Assembly: GCF_003971255.1 (NCBI RefSeq)
Contig: NZ_CP034660.1
Coordinates: 1,302,001-1,366,000 of the forward strand
Length of the DNA stretch: 64,000 nt
Direction: 5' to 3'
Origin: Colwellia sp. Arc7-635
GTDB taxonomy: Bacteria > Pseudomonadota > Gammaproteobacteria > Enterobacterales > Alteromonadaceae
Of the stretch, positions 49,060-58,034 are shown piece by piece. The notes beneath the pieces are model-generated. The model was not told the DNA's origin and searched no databases. It saw nothing but the letters and a program-made list of their open reading frames with translations. The first letter of the stretch is position 1; every line of letters begins with the position of its first letter. The translations under genes were made by a program, and so were the position numbers.

Positions 49060-49347
49060 TTAAGATGCGCGTTTTATTACTTCACGGGCTTCTTTACGAG
49101 TTAAGCCATCTTGGCTTTTACATAAGCCTTTGGTTACCAAGCGCCATTCACCGGGATCGTTATCAACTTTTGATTGTCCTGCACATGAATGAGTACCTGC
49201 GATATTGCTGCAGTCGTTCTGTCCAGCAAGCGATACGCCGTAACACTTTTCTTTCTTAACTCGTTTGTCAGCGGCTTCGGCGTCAGCGATAACACCAAGT
49301 GTTAAAGCCGCAGCAAATGCTGTTGATAATGCAATATTGTGATTCAT
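49060..49347 (-). CDS. bufA: BufA-like DUF2282 bufferin precursor
   Basis: A 95-aa precursor peptide. The signal peptide is about residues 1-26 (MNHNIALSTAFAAALTLGVI then ADAEAA). The core has four cysteines at 35, 46, 55 and 76 in the family pattern KEKCYGV-AGQNDC-HSCAGQSKVDND-WRLVTKGLC. Characterised DUF2282 peptides are modified by DUF692 enzymes at core cysteines and bind copper in the periplasm. The C-terminal LTRKEAREVIKRAS tail is basic and longer than I would expect. AGGAAAA precedes the ATG. It is followed by a terminator-like hairpin. Confidence 0.92.
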   Translation of the reverse strand: MNHNIALSTAFAAALTLGVIADAEAADKRVKKEKCYGVSLAGQNDCSNIAGTHSCAGQSKVDNDPGEWRLVTKGLCKSQDGLTRKEAREVIKRAS

Positions 49348-49372
49348 TTTATTTTCCTATCTTTTAAGTAAA

Positions 49373-49690
49373 TTAATGTTCATTCAACCAGGTCAATACA
49401 TCATTTTTTGGTGCAGCGCCTAAATGTTCAGATATGACTAACCGATTTTTCAGTAGTAATAACGATGGAATGCTTCGAATACCATATTTTTGCGCTAACG
49501 CTGGCATATCATCAATATTGATTTTAATCGCTTTGATATTGTCTGACTTTTCATCCGCTACTTGCTCAAATACTGGCGACATGACTCGACAAGGACCACA
49601 CCATGGTGCCCAAAAATCAATTAACACCTTGTTATTTGACGCTAAAACGTCACTAAAATGTTGCTCACTTCTGATTTCTTCTACATTCAT
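49373..49690 (-). CDS. Thioredoxin within the bufferin operon
   Basis: A 105-aa thioredoxin with the active site FWAPWCGPCRVMSP (WCGPC at about residues 30-34) and cis-Pro region SIPSLLLLK. No signal peptide, so it is cytosolic. It lies 25 bp upstream of bufA and 52 bp after the YHS gene, same strand, each with its own AGGAAA site. A thioredoxin here could keep precursor cysteines reduced before modification, or supply electrons to the iron enzyme. Both ideas are inference from context. It is not an ordinary housekeeping trx location. Confidence 0.92.
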   Translation of the reverse strand: MNVEEIRSEQHFSDVLASNNKVLIDFWAPWCGPCRVMSPVFEQVADEKSDNIKAIKINIDDMPALAQKYGIRSIPSLLLLKNRLVISEHLGAAPKNDVLTWLNEH

Positions 49691-49742
49691 CGTTTTTCCT
49701 ACTTACATTGGTTTCATTAGGAAACTTAATTAATCGGTATAA

Positions 49743-50210
49743 TTAAAGTTCGTCAGCTGCAACGTTTTTAATATCGCCCCAGTTATCACTAGAAAGGTCT
49801 AAGTAGCCAGGAACATCGCTTAACCATTTCTTTTGTACATCTTTATTTAGGTTCAAATACAATTTGTTATCTACAATTTTCCAAGCAAGTGGATCGGTAT
49901 CAAATTTTTTCTCCATCGCAACACCAAAAGCACAATAACCACCATATTGTGGTGCAAATTTAGCCGGTGTCTCTTTGAACATATCGCGATTTTCTTCACT
50001 GCTAAACTGGTAAATGCCACCTTTATAAGTTGCTGTGTATTTAGCGTCACCCATTTTAGGCGTTGACATGGTGAAGTAACTTACTGGGTCATAACCTTTA
50101 ATCGCTAGATCATTTGCATCGGCATTCATATCAATATCAGCTGCGAATGCAAAGCTACTTGCGATTAATACCGAGCCTGCGAAGATTGTTTTTAAAGTTG
50201 TTTTAAACAT
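49743..50210 (-). CDS. Periplasmic YHS-domain protein, first gene of the bufferin operon
   Basis: A 155-aa secreted protein. The signal peptide is MFKTTLKTIFAGSVLIASS then FAFA. The YHS domain includes LAIKGYDPVSYF (residues 35-46), YKGGIYQFSSEENRDMF, FAPQYGGYCAFGVAMEKKF with the single Cys, and DPLAWKIVDNKLYLNLN. YHS domains are thought to bind metals and occur with copper proteins, but for this family the function is unproven. AGGAAATATT directly precedes the ATG at 50210. The frame is open upstream into the regulator promoter, but a start there would lose the signal peptide. Confidence 0.9.
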   Translation of the reverse strand: MFKTTLKTIFAGSVLIASSFAFAADIDMNADANDLAIKGYDPVSYFTMSTPKMGDAKYTATYKGGIYQFSSEENRDMFKETPAKFAPQYGGYCAFGVAMEKKFDTDPLAWKIVDNKLYLNLNKDVQKKWLSDVPGYLDLSSDNWGDIKNVAADEL

Positions 50211-50249
50211 AATATTTCCTACGTTGTGTGATTGTTTATGACGAAAGAG

Positions 50250-50311
50250 ATAATAGTTTTGATTGGCAAGCGTGTGGGATACAATCGTCCGAACTTTGAA
50301 CCAAATCGTCC
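50250..50311 (-). promoter_or_regulatory. Shared promoter region with AraC-type direct repeats
   Basis: AATCGTCC occurs at 50283-50290 and again at 50304-50311, exactly 21 bp apart (two helical turns), each followed by (G/A)AA. On the minus strand TATTAT (50255-50250) lies 22 bp downstream with no good -35, so the repeats would sit just upstream of the polymerase, as in class II AraC activation. On the plus strand they lie directly before the regulator's start, which allows autoregulation. Confidence 0.6.
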
Positions 50312-50324
50312 AAATAGTGTATTT

Positions 50325-51146
50325 ATGGATCATCTATCTCAAATAATTGACAGATTTAGCCTACAAGCAGGCGTTTTTTATACCGGTAAACTTTGTGGTT
50401 TAACCCATTTCAATGAAGGTAGTGTGCTAGAAGGGCATATTCATTTATTGCGCACGGGGACGTTATCACTTATTGGACTAGACAAAACGACTATCGTTTT
50501 AAATAAACCCTCTATCATCTTTTTACCTCGCCCCACTAAACATGGGCTACAAGCTCGTGATACTGATAATGCCGAACTTATTTGCGCTACGATAACCTAT
50601 GGTAGCAATAGTTCTAATTTACTTGCTGATGCTCTGCCTGATTTATTGATCTTACCTTTAGAGCAGTCACCATTTTTGCAAACAAACATTGATTGGATCA
50701 TCGCTGAGGCAGGTCAAGAGCAGCAAGGTAGGCAAGCCGTGATGAATAGATTGATGGAAATATTTATCATTAATATGATGCGTTCATTAATTGATAAGGG
50801 TGAATTAGCTCAAGGAATGCTGGCAGGCTTAATACATCCGCAGCTAAAAAATGTTTTACAGCAAATACACAATCATCCGGAAGAGCATTGGTCGTTAGAG
50901 AAAATGGCAGAAATTGCTTTGATGTCTCGGTCCAAGTTTGCCGAAGTTTTTAAAACGGTTATTGGTCAAACACCTAATGATTATCTTGTTAGTTGGCGAG
51001 TTGGTGTTGCTCAAGCTTTATTAAAGCAAGGGAAAAACGTTGGTATTGTGGCAAACAGTGTCGGTTATGAAACCGCTTCAGCACTTGCAAGAGTTTTTAG
51101 AAAACAAACGAATATGTCTCCTAAGGCTTGGTTGGAACAGCAGTAA
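50325..51146 (+). CDS. AraC-family regulator with cupin domain, divergent to the bufferin operon
   Basis: About 273 aa. The N-terminal domain (MDHLSQIIDRFSLQAGVFYT, then LNKPSIIFLPRPTKHGLQ) fits the Cupin_6 AraC-binding type. The C-terminus has two HTH motifs (WSLEKMAEIALMSRSKFAEV and VGIVANSVGYETASALARVF). Relatives often sense reactive or toxic compounds; the ligand here is unknown. The ATG at 50325 fits the usual Cupin_6 start. The frame is open to an ATG at 50238, but that would translate through the direct-repeat operator. Likely activator of the divergent operon. Confidence 0.88.
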   Translation: MDHLSQIIDRFSLQAGVFYTGKLCGLTHFNEGSVLEGHIHLLRTGTLSLIGLDKTTIVLNKPSIIFLPRPTKHGLQARDTDNAELICATITYGSNSSNLLADALPDLLILPLEQSPFLQTNIDWIIAEAGQEQQGRQAVMNRLMEIFIINMMRSLIDKGELAQGMLAGLIHPQLKNVLQQIHNHPEEHWSLEKMAEIALMSRSKFAEVFKTVIGQTPNDYLVSWRVGVAQALLKQGKNVGIVANSVGYETASALARVFRKQTNMSPKAWLEQQ

Positions 51147-51164
51147 TTATATGAACCATATTTA

Positions 51165-51479
51165 TATACCCAAGCCACTTGAAGATGCAGGATTCAGCAA
51201 GTCGAGAAAGGGTTAGCACCAAGGCATTGATTGAAGAGAATGGTTGTTCCATTGTTGAAATCAATAACGCCGGAGATGACCCTTTATCGCCTTGCCCGAA
51301 GGGAGCTAAGCTAGAAAACCAGCTCCGCGTTGCATACATGGATGTATGTACTTAGCTTTTGTCTGGAGCAAAAAAGCTGTGCAGCACTCGATAAGGGAAT
51401 AACCATTGTCTTCGTGCTGCGCCTTGACCTGATTTCCTAGCTTAGCTCTGAAACTGCATCTTCAAGTGGTTTGGGTATA
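51165..51479 (+). mobile_element. MITE-like element with 26-bp terminal inverted repeats
   Basis: 315 bp bounded by TATACCCAAGCCACTTGAAG... and its inverse ...CTTCAAGTGGTTTGGGTATA. The 26-bp arms differ at one position. It encodes no protein; an open frame on the minus strand ends inside the right arm. The interior has further symmetry (GCTAAGCTAG ... CTAGCTTAGC). It lies directly after the AraC gene. No clear target duplication is seen. Confidence 0.85.
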
Positions 51480-51612
51480 AATGAGCAGCAGATAATGCTT
51501 AATGGTGTTTGTTTAGATGAGTTTTAGTGCGTGGAAGCGGTAGTAAATACAAACAACAGTGGCACTAATAATTTATGTTTTAGTACCGTATAGTTCTATT
51601 TAAGCAGTAAAC

Positions 51613-52682
51613 TTACACATCGTTAAGTTCAGATTTTGGGAATATTTGATTTCTACCCGCGTCTTTTGCTTGGTATAAATATTTGTCGGCAGTATTGATG
51701 ACTTCATCAATAGTTTGAGTGCTTTTGAATTGCTCAACCCCCATGCTTATTGTCATGCTAATATTTTTATCTTCATAATTAATAATATGTCTTTGTATTT
51801 TATTTTTAATTTTATCTGCAAAAACATAAGCATTTTTAAAATCTGTATTAGGTAAGATAAATAGAAACTCTTCTCCCCCCAACGAGCTACACAATCTTGC
51901 TCTCTCATGTTGTCGGTAAATAACTTTGCTAAGGCTTTCAATACTTCGTCGCCAGCATTGTGTCCGTATTGATCATTAATTTTTTTAAAATGATCCACAT
52001 CACATAAAATTATAGATAATGGTTGGTTATTACGTATTGCGCGTGCTTGTTCTCTTTTAAAAATATGAAGCGCATCGCGACGATTAGATAACTGAGTTAG
52101 GGTGTCAAAATGAGCAAGCTGTTGATATTTAGCACTTAACTCTAAAGCATGTTTATAAGATTTATTTCTCGAGTATTCGTATAACGATGAAAGTGCTGTA
52201 ACGGTTAGAAACGAATAGATTAAGCGCAGCTTAAATTCGGTACTGTATTGTGCGTGATTAACCGACTCTATTGGCATAAACATGATCAGACTCATGATGA
52301 TAACGAAGAATGTTATATCAACTAATCCCCGCTTTAAACCATGAATAAACACGGAAAGCGGAGCGACAATAAATATCCATAAAGGCCCTGTTTGGTCAAC
52401 ACCTCCGGTGTAAATAAGGTAAAACATGAGTGCGTACAAAGAATAAAGCACAAGTGCCGAACTTAAGGATGTATTTTTGAATTTTCTGTAAACGAAATAA
52501 CCACTATAGCAGAGGATACTGGAGAAAAATAAAGTGCCAGCTAAAATAAAATTTTGATTAAATAATGCAAGAACTCCCATCGTAGAAAGGAGATACATTG
52601 CGACTAATGAAAATAAAGAGACTACATGAGTTTTATTGAGTTCATTATTATCTATATCATTATTTTTAGGCTGCTCTTGCAA
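51613..52682 (-). pseudogene. Membrane GGDEF protein with a frameshift in the active site
   Basis: Translation from TTG (AAGGATAT upstream) gives about six membrane helices (residues 22-165) and a GGDEF domain start (HFDTLTQLSNRRDALHIF, CDVDHFKKINDQYGHNAG). It then reads DCVARWGEKSF where RWGGEEF is expected. A run of six G (plus strand CCCCCC, 51875-51880) would need a seventh to continue into the second frame, which encodes GGEEFLFILPNTDF and the rest of the domain to TADKYLYQAKDAGRNQIF. It is either a pseudogene, a phase-variable tract or a sequencing error. Confidence 0.85.
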
Positions 52683-52869
52683 AAAATATCCTTATTATTT
52701 AAAAGTAAAATACTAACAGAGTCGATGGTTTTATGCTTATAAAATTCATACTAATGAATAATTTTTAATTTAAAAATGAGTGCTTGTAGGTCTTAATAAG
52801 TTACAAGCGCATTAAATCATTTACACTCTAAAGCTTCTTTTTTAACGTTTTTTTTAGCATTTATTAAGT

Positions 52870-54876
52870 TTAGTCTATTTTTAGTGTCTTTTTTAATGAC
52901 GTTAAGTATGGCTCGAAATACTGCCATTGTTCGGTAGCACTTTTATAAATGGGTTGTCGAACTTGCTCTGAGCTGGGTGTTTTAATATTACGTTTGGTTT
53001 TATGAAAATCGACGCACGATTGTTCAAATTCTAAGCCACAAAAGTCGAGCATTCTTCTAACTTGCGTTTCAAGATCATCAACCACATCTTCATGATTAAC
53101 CGTTAACACATGACCTGGAAGTACACTTTCCCAATGTGCCATCAGTTTTAAATAGGCTTGATAGTAGCGGCCGATATCTTCAAGGTCGTAACTAAAGTCC
53201 TGTCCTTCAGCAAATAATTGTTTAAAACCACTAAAACAACAAGCCATAGGTGAACGTCTAGCATCAATTATTTTAGCATTAGGTAATATTAATCGTATTA
53301 AGCCAATATGGAGAAAGTTATTTGGCATTTTGTCGATAAAAAAGGGCGCTTGTTCACGGTAAGCACGTGTTTCATCAATAAATTGTTGGCCAAAACGTAC
53401 AAAGTAATCAGGGTTGATCTCAGCTAAATTTTTCGGGTACTGACTATGTTGCTCACCTTGTTTTTCACTTTGATTACTACGGCCGCGTAACCTTGCTGCT
53501 AGCCCCAGAACATTATGTAACTCCATGGTGCCGTCTACTTTACTGTGCGAAGCGAGTATCTGCTCAAGTAAGGTAGAACCAGAGCGTGGTAAACCAACAA
53601 TAAAAATAGCGTCAGGAGAGTTAAGCCCTAAATTACCACGATGCTGAAATAACTCAGGCGTACAAAACTTTATTTGCTCCGCTATCTGTTTTTCTATTTT
53701 AGTGATGTCAAAACCGTTATGGTCATGCTGTAATTTGTTGCCTTGTTGATAGGATTGAAAGGCTTGTTTGTAGTCTTTTCTGTCTTCAAAGGCTTTGCCA
53801 GTGGCAAAATGTAGCTGAACTCTATCTGTCAACGCCAAGTCTTCGTTACCTTGTTGGCGTTGCATCTCATTGATTTCTTCATCACTAAAGCGGTAAGTTT
53901 TAGTATTCGCTAAACTCCAATAAGCATCACCATAATTTGGGCTTAGTTTATAAGCTTGCTGGTATGCTGCAACAGCTTTGTCGATATCACCTTTTGCTTT
54001 TAACGCATGACCCAATTGCAAATGAAAACCTGCGACTTGTTGATCTTCTGTGATGACTTGCTCAAATAATTCAATGGCTTGTTCTATTTTGCCTAAACCC
54101 GTGAGTATATTAGCTTTAGCGACTTTAAAACTGAGGTTGCCAGGTTGCTCGATAAGTAAACTTTCGACTTGTTGCTCAGCCGCTTTGAATTTTCCGATAC
54201 GGATAAGCAGGTTAAGGTATTGTGAGCGGGCATAAACATGTGTAGGGGCTAGTTCAAGTGCGCTTGATAATAAAAACTCGGCATCATCATAAATTTTCAA
54301 CTCAATACCGATTTCAGCAAGTAGACACATACCTTCGATATTGCGTTTATTATTTTGCATAAAGTGTCGACAAATTTGTTCAGCTTTTAGTAACTTACCT
54401 TCGTGCATTAACTCTGTTACCGCGAGTAAAGCCGGCGGTAAGCTTTTAAGTTTCGCTAGTTGGTTGGCAACTTTTTGTACTTCATCCATTTGCGCTGCGT
54501 CACGATAGAGTTCAATTAACTCCTGCCAACTTGCCATTAAGCTTGGGTTAAGCTCTACCGCGTGCTCGAATGATGCTTTAGCTTGTGGTGATTTTTTTAG
54601 CGCTAAGTAATTGTAGCCTTGTTCTTGATATGCTCGACTATGTGACTCATCAAGCTTAAGTAATTCATTGATACTTTCTAATGCTTGCACAAAAGTTTTT
54701 TCATAACGTTGAGCAACGGCAATGAGATACCACAGCTGAATTTTCTCTTGTGTATCGCTTATTTGTTGTTGTAGCTTTTGGCCTTGTTCAATAGCGTCGT
54801 TAAATTTTGCCGTTTGAATTAATTGCTGAATTGACTTTAATTGCGCTTCAATGTCTAAAAAGGGGGCTGTGTTCAA
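52870..54876 (-). CDS. TPR-repeat sulfotransferase
   Basis: About 668 aa. The N-terminal ~400 residues are tandem TPR helices (for example SRAYQEQGYNYLALKKSPQA, and GFHLQLGHALKAKGDIDKAV). The C-terminal domain is a sulfotransferase with the PAPS 5'-phosphosulfate loop IFIVGLPRSGSTLLEQILAS at about residue 425 and the 3'-phosphate region IIDARRSPMACCFSGFKQLF. Such fusions are frequent in marine bacteria; the acceptor is unknown. The TTG with CGGAG 8 bp before it is preferred; another TTG lies 18 bp upstream. Same strand as, and downstream of, the TonB receptor, but a terminator lies between. Confidence 0.9.
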   Translation of the reverse strand: MNTAPFLDIEAQLKSIQQLIQTAKFNDAIEQGQKLQQQISDTQEKIQLWYLIAVAQRYEKTFVQALESINELLKLDESHSRAYQEQGYNYLALKKSPQAKASFEHAVELNPSLMASWQELIELYRDAAQMDEVQKVANQLAKLKSLPPALLAVTELMHEGKLLKAEQICRHFMQNNKRNIEGMCLLAEIGIELKIYDDAEFLLSSALELAPTHVYARSQYLNLLIRIGKFKAAEQQVESLLIEQPGNLSFKVAKANILTGLGKIEQAIELFEQVITEDQQVAGFHLQLGHALKAKGDIDKAVAAYQQAYKLSPNYGDAYWSLANTKTYRFSDEEINEMQRQQGNEDLALTDRVQLHFATGKAFEDRKDYKQAFQSYQQGNKLQHDHNGFDITKIEKQIAEQIKFCTPELFQHRGNLGLNSPDAIFIVGLPRSGSTLLEQILASHSKVDGTMELHNVLGLAARLRGRSNQSEKQGEQHSQYPKNLAEINPDYFVRFGQQFIDETRAYREQAPFFIDKMPNNFLHIGLIRLILPNAKIIDARRSPMACCFSGFKQLFAEGQDFSYDLEDIGRYYQAYLKLMAHWESVLPGHVLTVNHEDVVDDLETQVRRMLDFCGLEFEQSCVDFHKTKRNIKTPSSEQVRQPIYKSATEQWQYFEPYLTSLKKTLKID

Positions 54877-55023
54877 CGACTTTCTCCGTGACAAGTAAGG
54901 GAGGTTTTTGCCCTTAACAAGATTACTTAGTATATAAAAATATTACACTTTAAATTAAATAGGGATTATTTCAACTTGGTTTTTACTGACTAACTTTACA
55001 CCTTATCGGTATACACTAACAAT

Positions 55024-55060
55024 AAGAAGCCGTTTGATAGTTATACCAAACGGCTTCTTT
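55024..55060 (-). terminator. Terminator of the TonB receptor gene
   Basis: A 13-bp perfect stem AAGAAGCCGTTTG/CAAACGGCTTCTT with a 10-nt loop; on the minus strand it is followed by ATTGTTAG. Confidence 0.75.
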
Positions 55061-55093
55061 CTGCTTTATGTTAGTTTGCTATTCGCTTAAGAC

Positions 55094-57745
55094 TTAATAA
55101 AAGTCGTAAGAAAATCTAAAACCAATAGTACGAGGTCGATTAGAAACAACTTTTGGTGTGTACTGTTGAGTGTCAATATATAATATTGCACTTTCATCAG
55201 TTAAGTTGTCGATGAAAATCTCAGCTTTCCATTCGTCGTTGGTCACACCAAAGCTTAAGTTCGCTAGAACGTAACTATCTTGGATATAACGGCCACCAGC
55301 GAAGGTATTGCCGTTACTGTCTTTGTAGTTAACACCAGAGTAAACGTCAGCTTCTTTTTGAATACTTAAACCAGAACCTTTGCCATAGATTAGATTAGTG
55401 GCATCTTCTACCATATAAGCATCCATCACCATACCGGCAAGTCTTTCACCGGTATAACTAATTGAACCATTAATATAACCTGTCATATCTTGTGCAATTG
55501 GGTAGAAATATTGGGCTTGTAAATTACCTGAAAACTTCGCTGAATACGGTAATCTACTGCCAACTGATGGTGCAATACCATCAAGCTGATCATTTATTGA
55601 AGTTAGCTCAGTATCAATAAAGCTAAAAGCACCAGAGATAATCAAATTATCTGCAGCTACCCAACTAAAATCACCGTCAATACCTTTAATTTCAGCATCA
55701 CCAACGTTATCGGTAAATACTAAGAAACTGATGTTGGTTGGGTCATATCGTGATGTTTGCAGATCTGATATCTTTGAATAATAGGCCGTTGCATTAAAGC
55801 GCAAAGATTGATCAAACAAAGTTGATTTAAATCCTAACTCTATGTTGTCTAAGCTATCAGTGGTTGAATAAACAGGAATGCGGAAACCATCAAAGGCACC
55901 CTCTTGATTTTTGGCTGAACCACCACCAACACGGTTAGTAACAGGCGGTCTGAAACCTTCAGAGTATGATGCAAATAGCATAACCTCGTCATTTACTTGC
56001 CAATCAATTGAAGTTTTGATTATCGTATCATCAACCGTTAGTTTACCGCTGTCATCAAGTAAACTAGTTTCTAATTGACCACTAGCAATAGCCGCTTGAA
56101 TTGCTGCTGCTTCATCAGCACCAAAAAATTCAGTTAAAGCTTCATCGCTACCATCACCGAAGGCACGTAATCGACCACTGACATCAGCTGTTGTTGTAGA
56201 GCCTTTGTAAATATCATCTATTTGGTACCAACGAGCTCCAAAGCTGGCCGTTACCGTATCAGTAATATCATACTCAAATTGCCCAAATACAGCGATTTGA
56301 TCTATGGTATGAGTAACGTCATTAACGAAACTTACCTCTGATGGAAAAGGACCACCATTGCTGTTAATACCTTCAGACCCTACAAGAGTTCTTGCTAGGT
56401 TAGGGAATTTCTCGGTGTTAGCAATTTTAAATTGGCCAACAGTTGATAATTCTTGTGTGTCATAAAATACACCAGCGGTGATACGCCAGCGATTTTCAGT
56501 TGACGTATTGAAACGTAGCTCATGTGTCGTACGAGATGTGCTGGTCGCTTCTTTATAAAATTTAGTTGGGTCGAGACATTTTTGGTCTGCTTCAGGCACG
56601 CCTGAGTAGTTACAAACATAATAAGCTGAAAATGAACCGCCATTGGTGTAACCGGTATAATCAATAGTCGAATTGATATCTCTGTCTAAATAACCACCGG
56701 TGTAAACAACATCAAGGTGTTCAAGACGTCCTGATAATGTCCAAGTAGTTAAACCGAAATCATCATTGTTGTTTTCTGGCGTAAAGCGATTTGTTGAGGT
56801 TTCACCGTCAAGGTTTGGATCGTAAGAAAACACACCTTCCGTATCTAATGACTGTTGAGTGTGTTGAACAAGCAAGTCCCACTCATCATTGATTATGTAT
56901 GATAAACCAAAACGTGCGCCTGAATAATCAGCGGTATTAAAATCATCTTCTACTAAAGCATCATTTTGTGGTGTAGTAACTGGCGTATTACCAGGATTTG
57001 CCAAAACACCACCAGAAATTCTATCAATCACTACAGCACTACCGGTATAACCACCATTGCTAGGATCGTTTAATATATTATCAATCCAGCCACCTTGGTG
57101 ATCATTATAAGCGGCAACACGTACGGCAAGAGAATCAGTTAAAGACATATTGAAATATGCTTCAACTGAGTTACTCATATCTCCGCCTTTTGTAAAGCTC
57201 GTGCTGATATCAAGACCGGCAGCAAAACCATCATGTGTTGGTTTATTGGTAATTAAGCGCACGGTACCTGATTGAGAGCTAGCACCAAATAGTGTGCCTT
57301 GTGGCCCTGGTAAAACTTCGATACGTTCAACATCAGTAGCGTAAATATCTAAATTACGACCTTGCATTGATACCGGTTGTTCGTCTAAATAGAAGGCAAC
57401 AGAAGGTTGTAATGCTTGAACTGATGAAACAGAAATGTTGGTTTGTGTTGTTGCCGCACCACGAATGTATATTTCGTTTTGTCCTGGGCCTGTGCCCTGG
57501 AAAACAACATTAGGTAAAAATTCTACGTATTGATCAAAATTAGATACGCCTAGTTTTTCTAAGCTATCTCCGGTTAATGCAGTAACAGTGACCGGTACTT
57601 CTTGAATGGATTCAGCTCGCTTGGTAGCCGTGACTTCAATAACTTCAATTTTCGCGAGTTCTTTTTTTTTCGTTTCTTCGGCATGGAGAGAGCCTGATGC
57701 TGCTAGCGCCGCTAACATAGCACAGTGCAGCTTAGTAAATTTCAT
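55094..57745 (-). CDS. TonB-dependent outer-membrane receptor
   Basis: An 883-aa beta-barrel receptor. The signal peptide is MKFTKLHCAMLAALAASGSLHA. The TonB box-like IEVIEVTATKRAESIQEVPV is followed by the plug (VTALTGDSLEKLGVSNFDQY, GTLFGASSQSGTVRLITNKP). The barrel ends with DESAILYIDTQQY and the C-terminal aromatic FRFSYDFY. The plug resembles the group of TonB receptors for varied organic substrates; the ligand cannot be named. AAGGGAAA precedes the ATG. Three operator-like repeats lie in its promoter, shared with the divergent choline-type transporter. Confidence 0.93.
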   Translation of the reverse strand: MKFTKLHCAMLAALAASGSLHAEETKKKELAKIEVIEVTATKRAESIQEVPVTVTALTGDSLEKLGVSNFDQYVEFLPNVVFQGTGPGQNEIYIRGAATTQTNISVSSVQALQPSVAFYLDEQPVSMQGRNLDIYATDVERIEVLPGPQGTLFGASSQSGTVRLITNKPTHDGFAAGLDISTSFTKGGDMSNSVEAYFNMSLTDSLAVRVAAYNDHQGGWIDNILNDPSNGGYTGSAVVIDRISGGVLANPGNTPVTTPQNDALVEDDFNTADYSGARFGLSYIINDEWDLLVQHTQQSLDTEGVFSYDPNLDGETSTNRFTPENNNDDFGLTTWTLSGRLEHLDVVYTGGYLDRDINSTIDYTGYTNGGSFSAYYVCNYSGVPEADQKCLDPTKFYKEATSTSRTTHELRFNTSTENRWRITAGVFYDTQELSTVGQFKIANTEKFPNLARTLVGSEGINSNGGPFPSEVSFVNDVTHTIDQIAVFGQFEYDITDTVTASFGARWYQIDDIYKGSTTTADVSGRLRAFGDGSDEALTEFFGADEAAAIQAAIASGQLETSLLDDSGKLTVDDTIIKTSIDWQVNDEVMLFASYSEGFRPPVTNRVGGGSAKNQEGAFDGFRIPVYSTTDSLDNIELGFKSTLFDQSLRFNATAYYSKISDLQTSRYDPTNISFLVFTDNVGDAEIKGIDGDFSWVAADNLIISGAFSFIDTELTSINDQLDGIAPSVGSRLPYSAKFSGNLQAQYFYPIAQDMTGYINGSISYTGERLAGMVMDAYMVEDATNLIYGKGSGLSIQKEADVYSGVNYKDSNGNTFAGGRYIQDSYVLANLSFGVTNDEWKAEIFIDNLTDESAILYIDTQQYTPKVVSNRPRTIGFRFSYDFY

Positions 57746-57788
57746 ATGAGTTTCCCTTAGTATTTTATATTTTTATTGGTTAAATACT

Positions 57789-57874
57789 GTTAGAGAACTA
57801 ACTATAACTAGTGTTTTATTCCTTTAGAGGTCTAACTATATCTAGCGATTAAGACTGTTAGAGTTCTAACTATA
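57789..57874. promoter_or_regulatory. Three evenly spaced operator-like sites
   Basis: GTTAGAGAACTAACTATA (57789-57806), TTTAGAGGTCTAACTATA (57823-57840) and GTTAGAGTTCTAACTATA (57857-57874) lie exactly 34 bp apart. Each holds an inverted repeat TTAG/CTAA with a shared ACTATA tail. They fill the gap between the TonB receptor and the transporter. A related site (TATAGTTAGA) lies at 60642, upstream of the MarR gene. Confidence 0.75.
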
Positions 57875-58034
57875 TTTCACCTTTGAAAGAGTTTAGCAAT
57901 ATATTGGGTTTTTTTCAAAACCTTAACGATAACATCCTTATTTATACTCGATTTGTCTTGATTAAGCGTACTTTTGTTTACAGCATGATTTAAGCATATA
58001 TAATATCAATACAAATTAAAATGAGGATTAAAAT

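Noticed and set aside
51121-51339. Open frame on the minus strand in the MITE-like element
   Set aside because: It spans the terminal repeat and has no ribosome site or family features.
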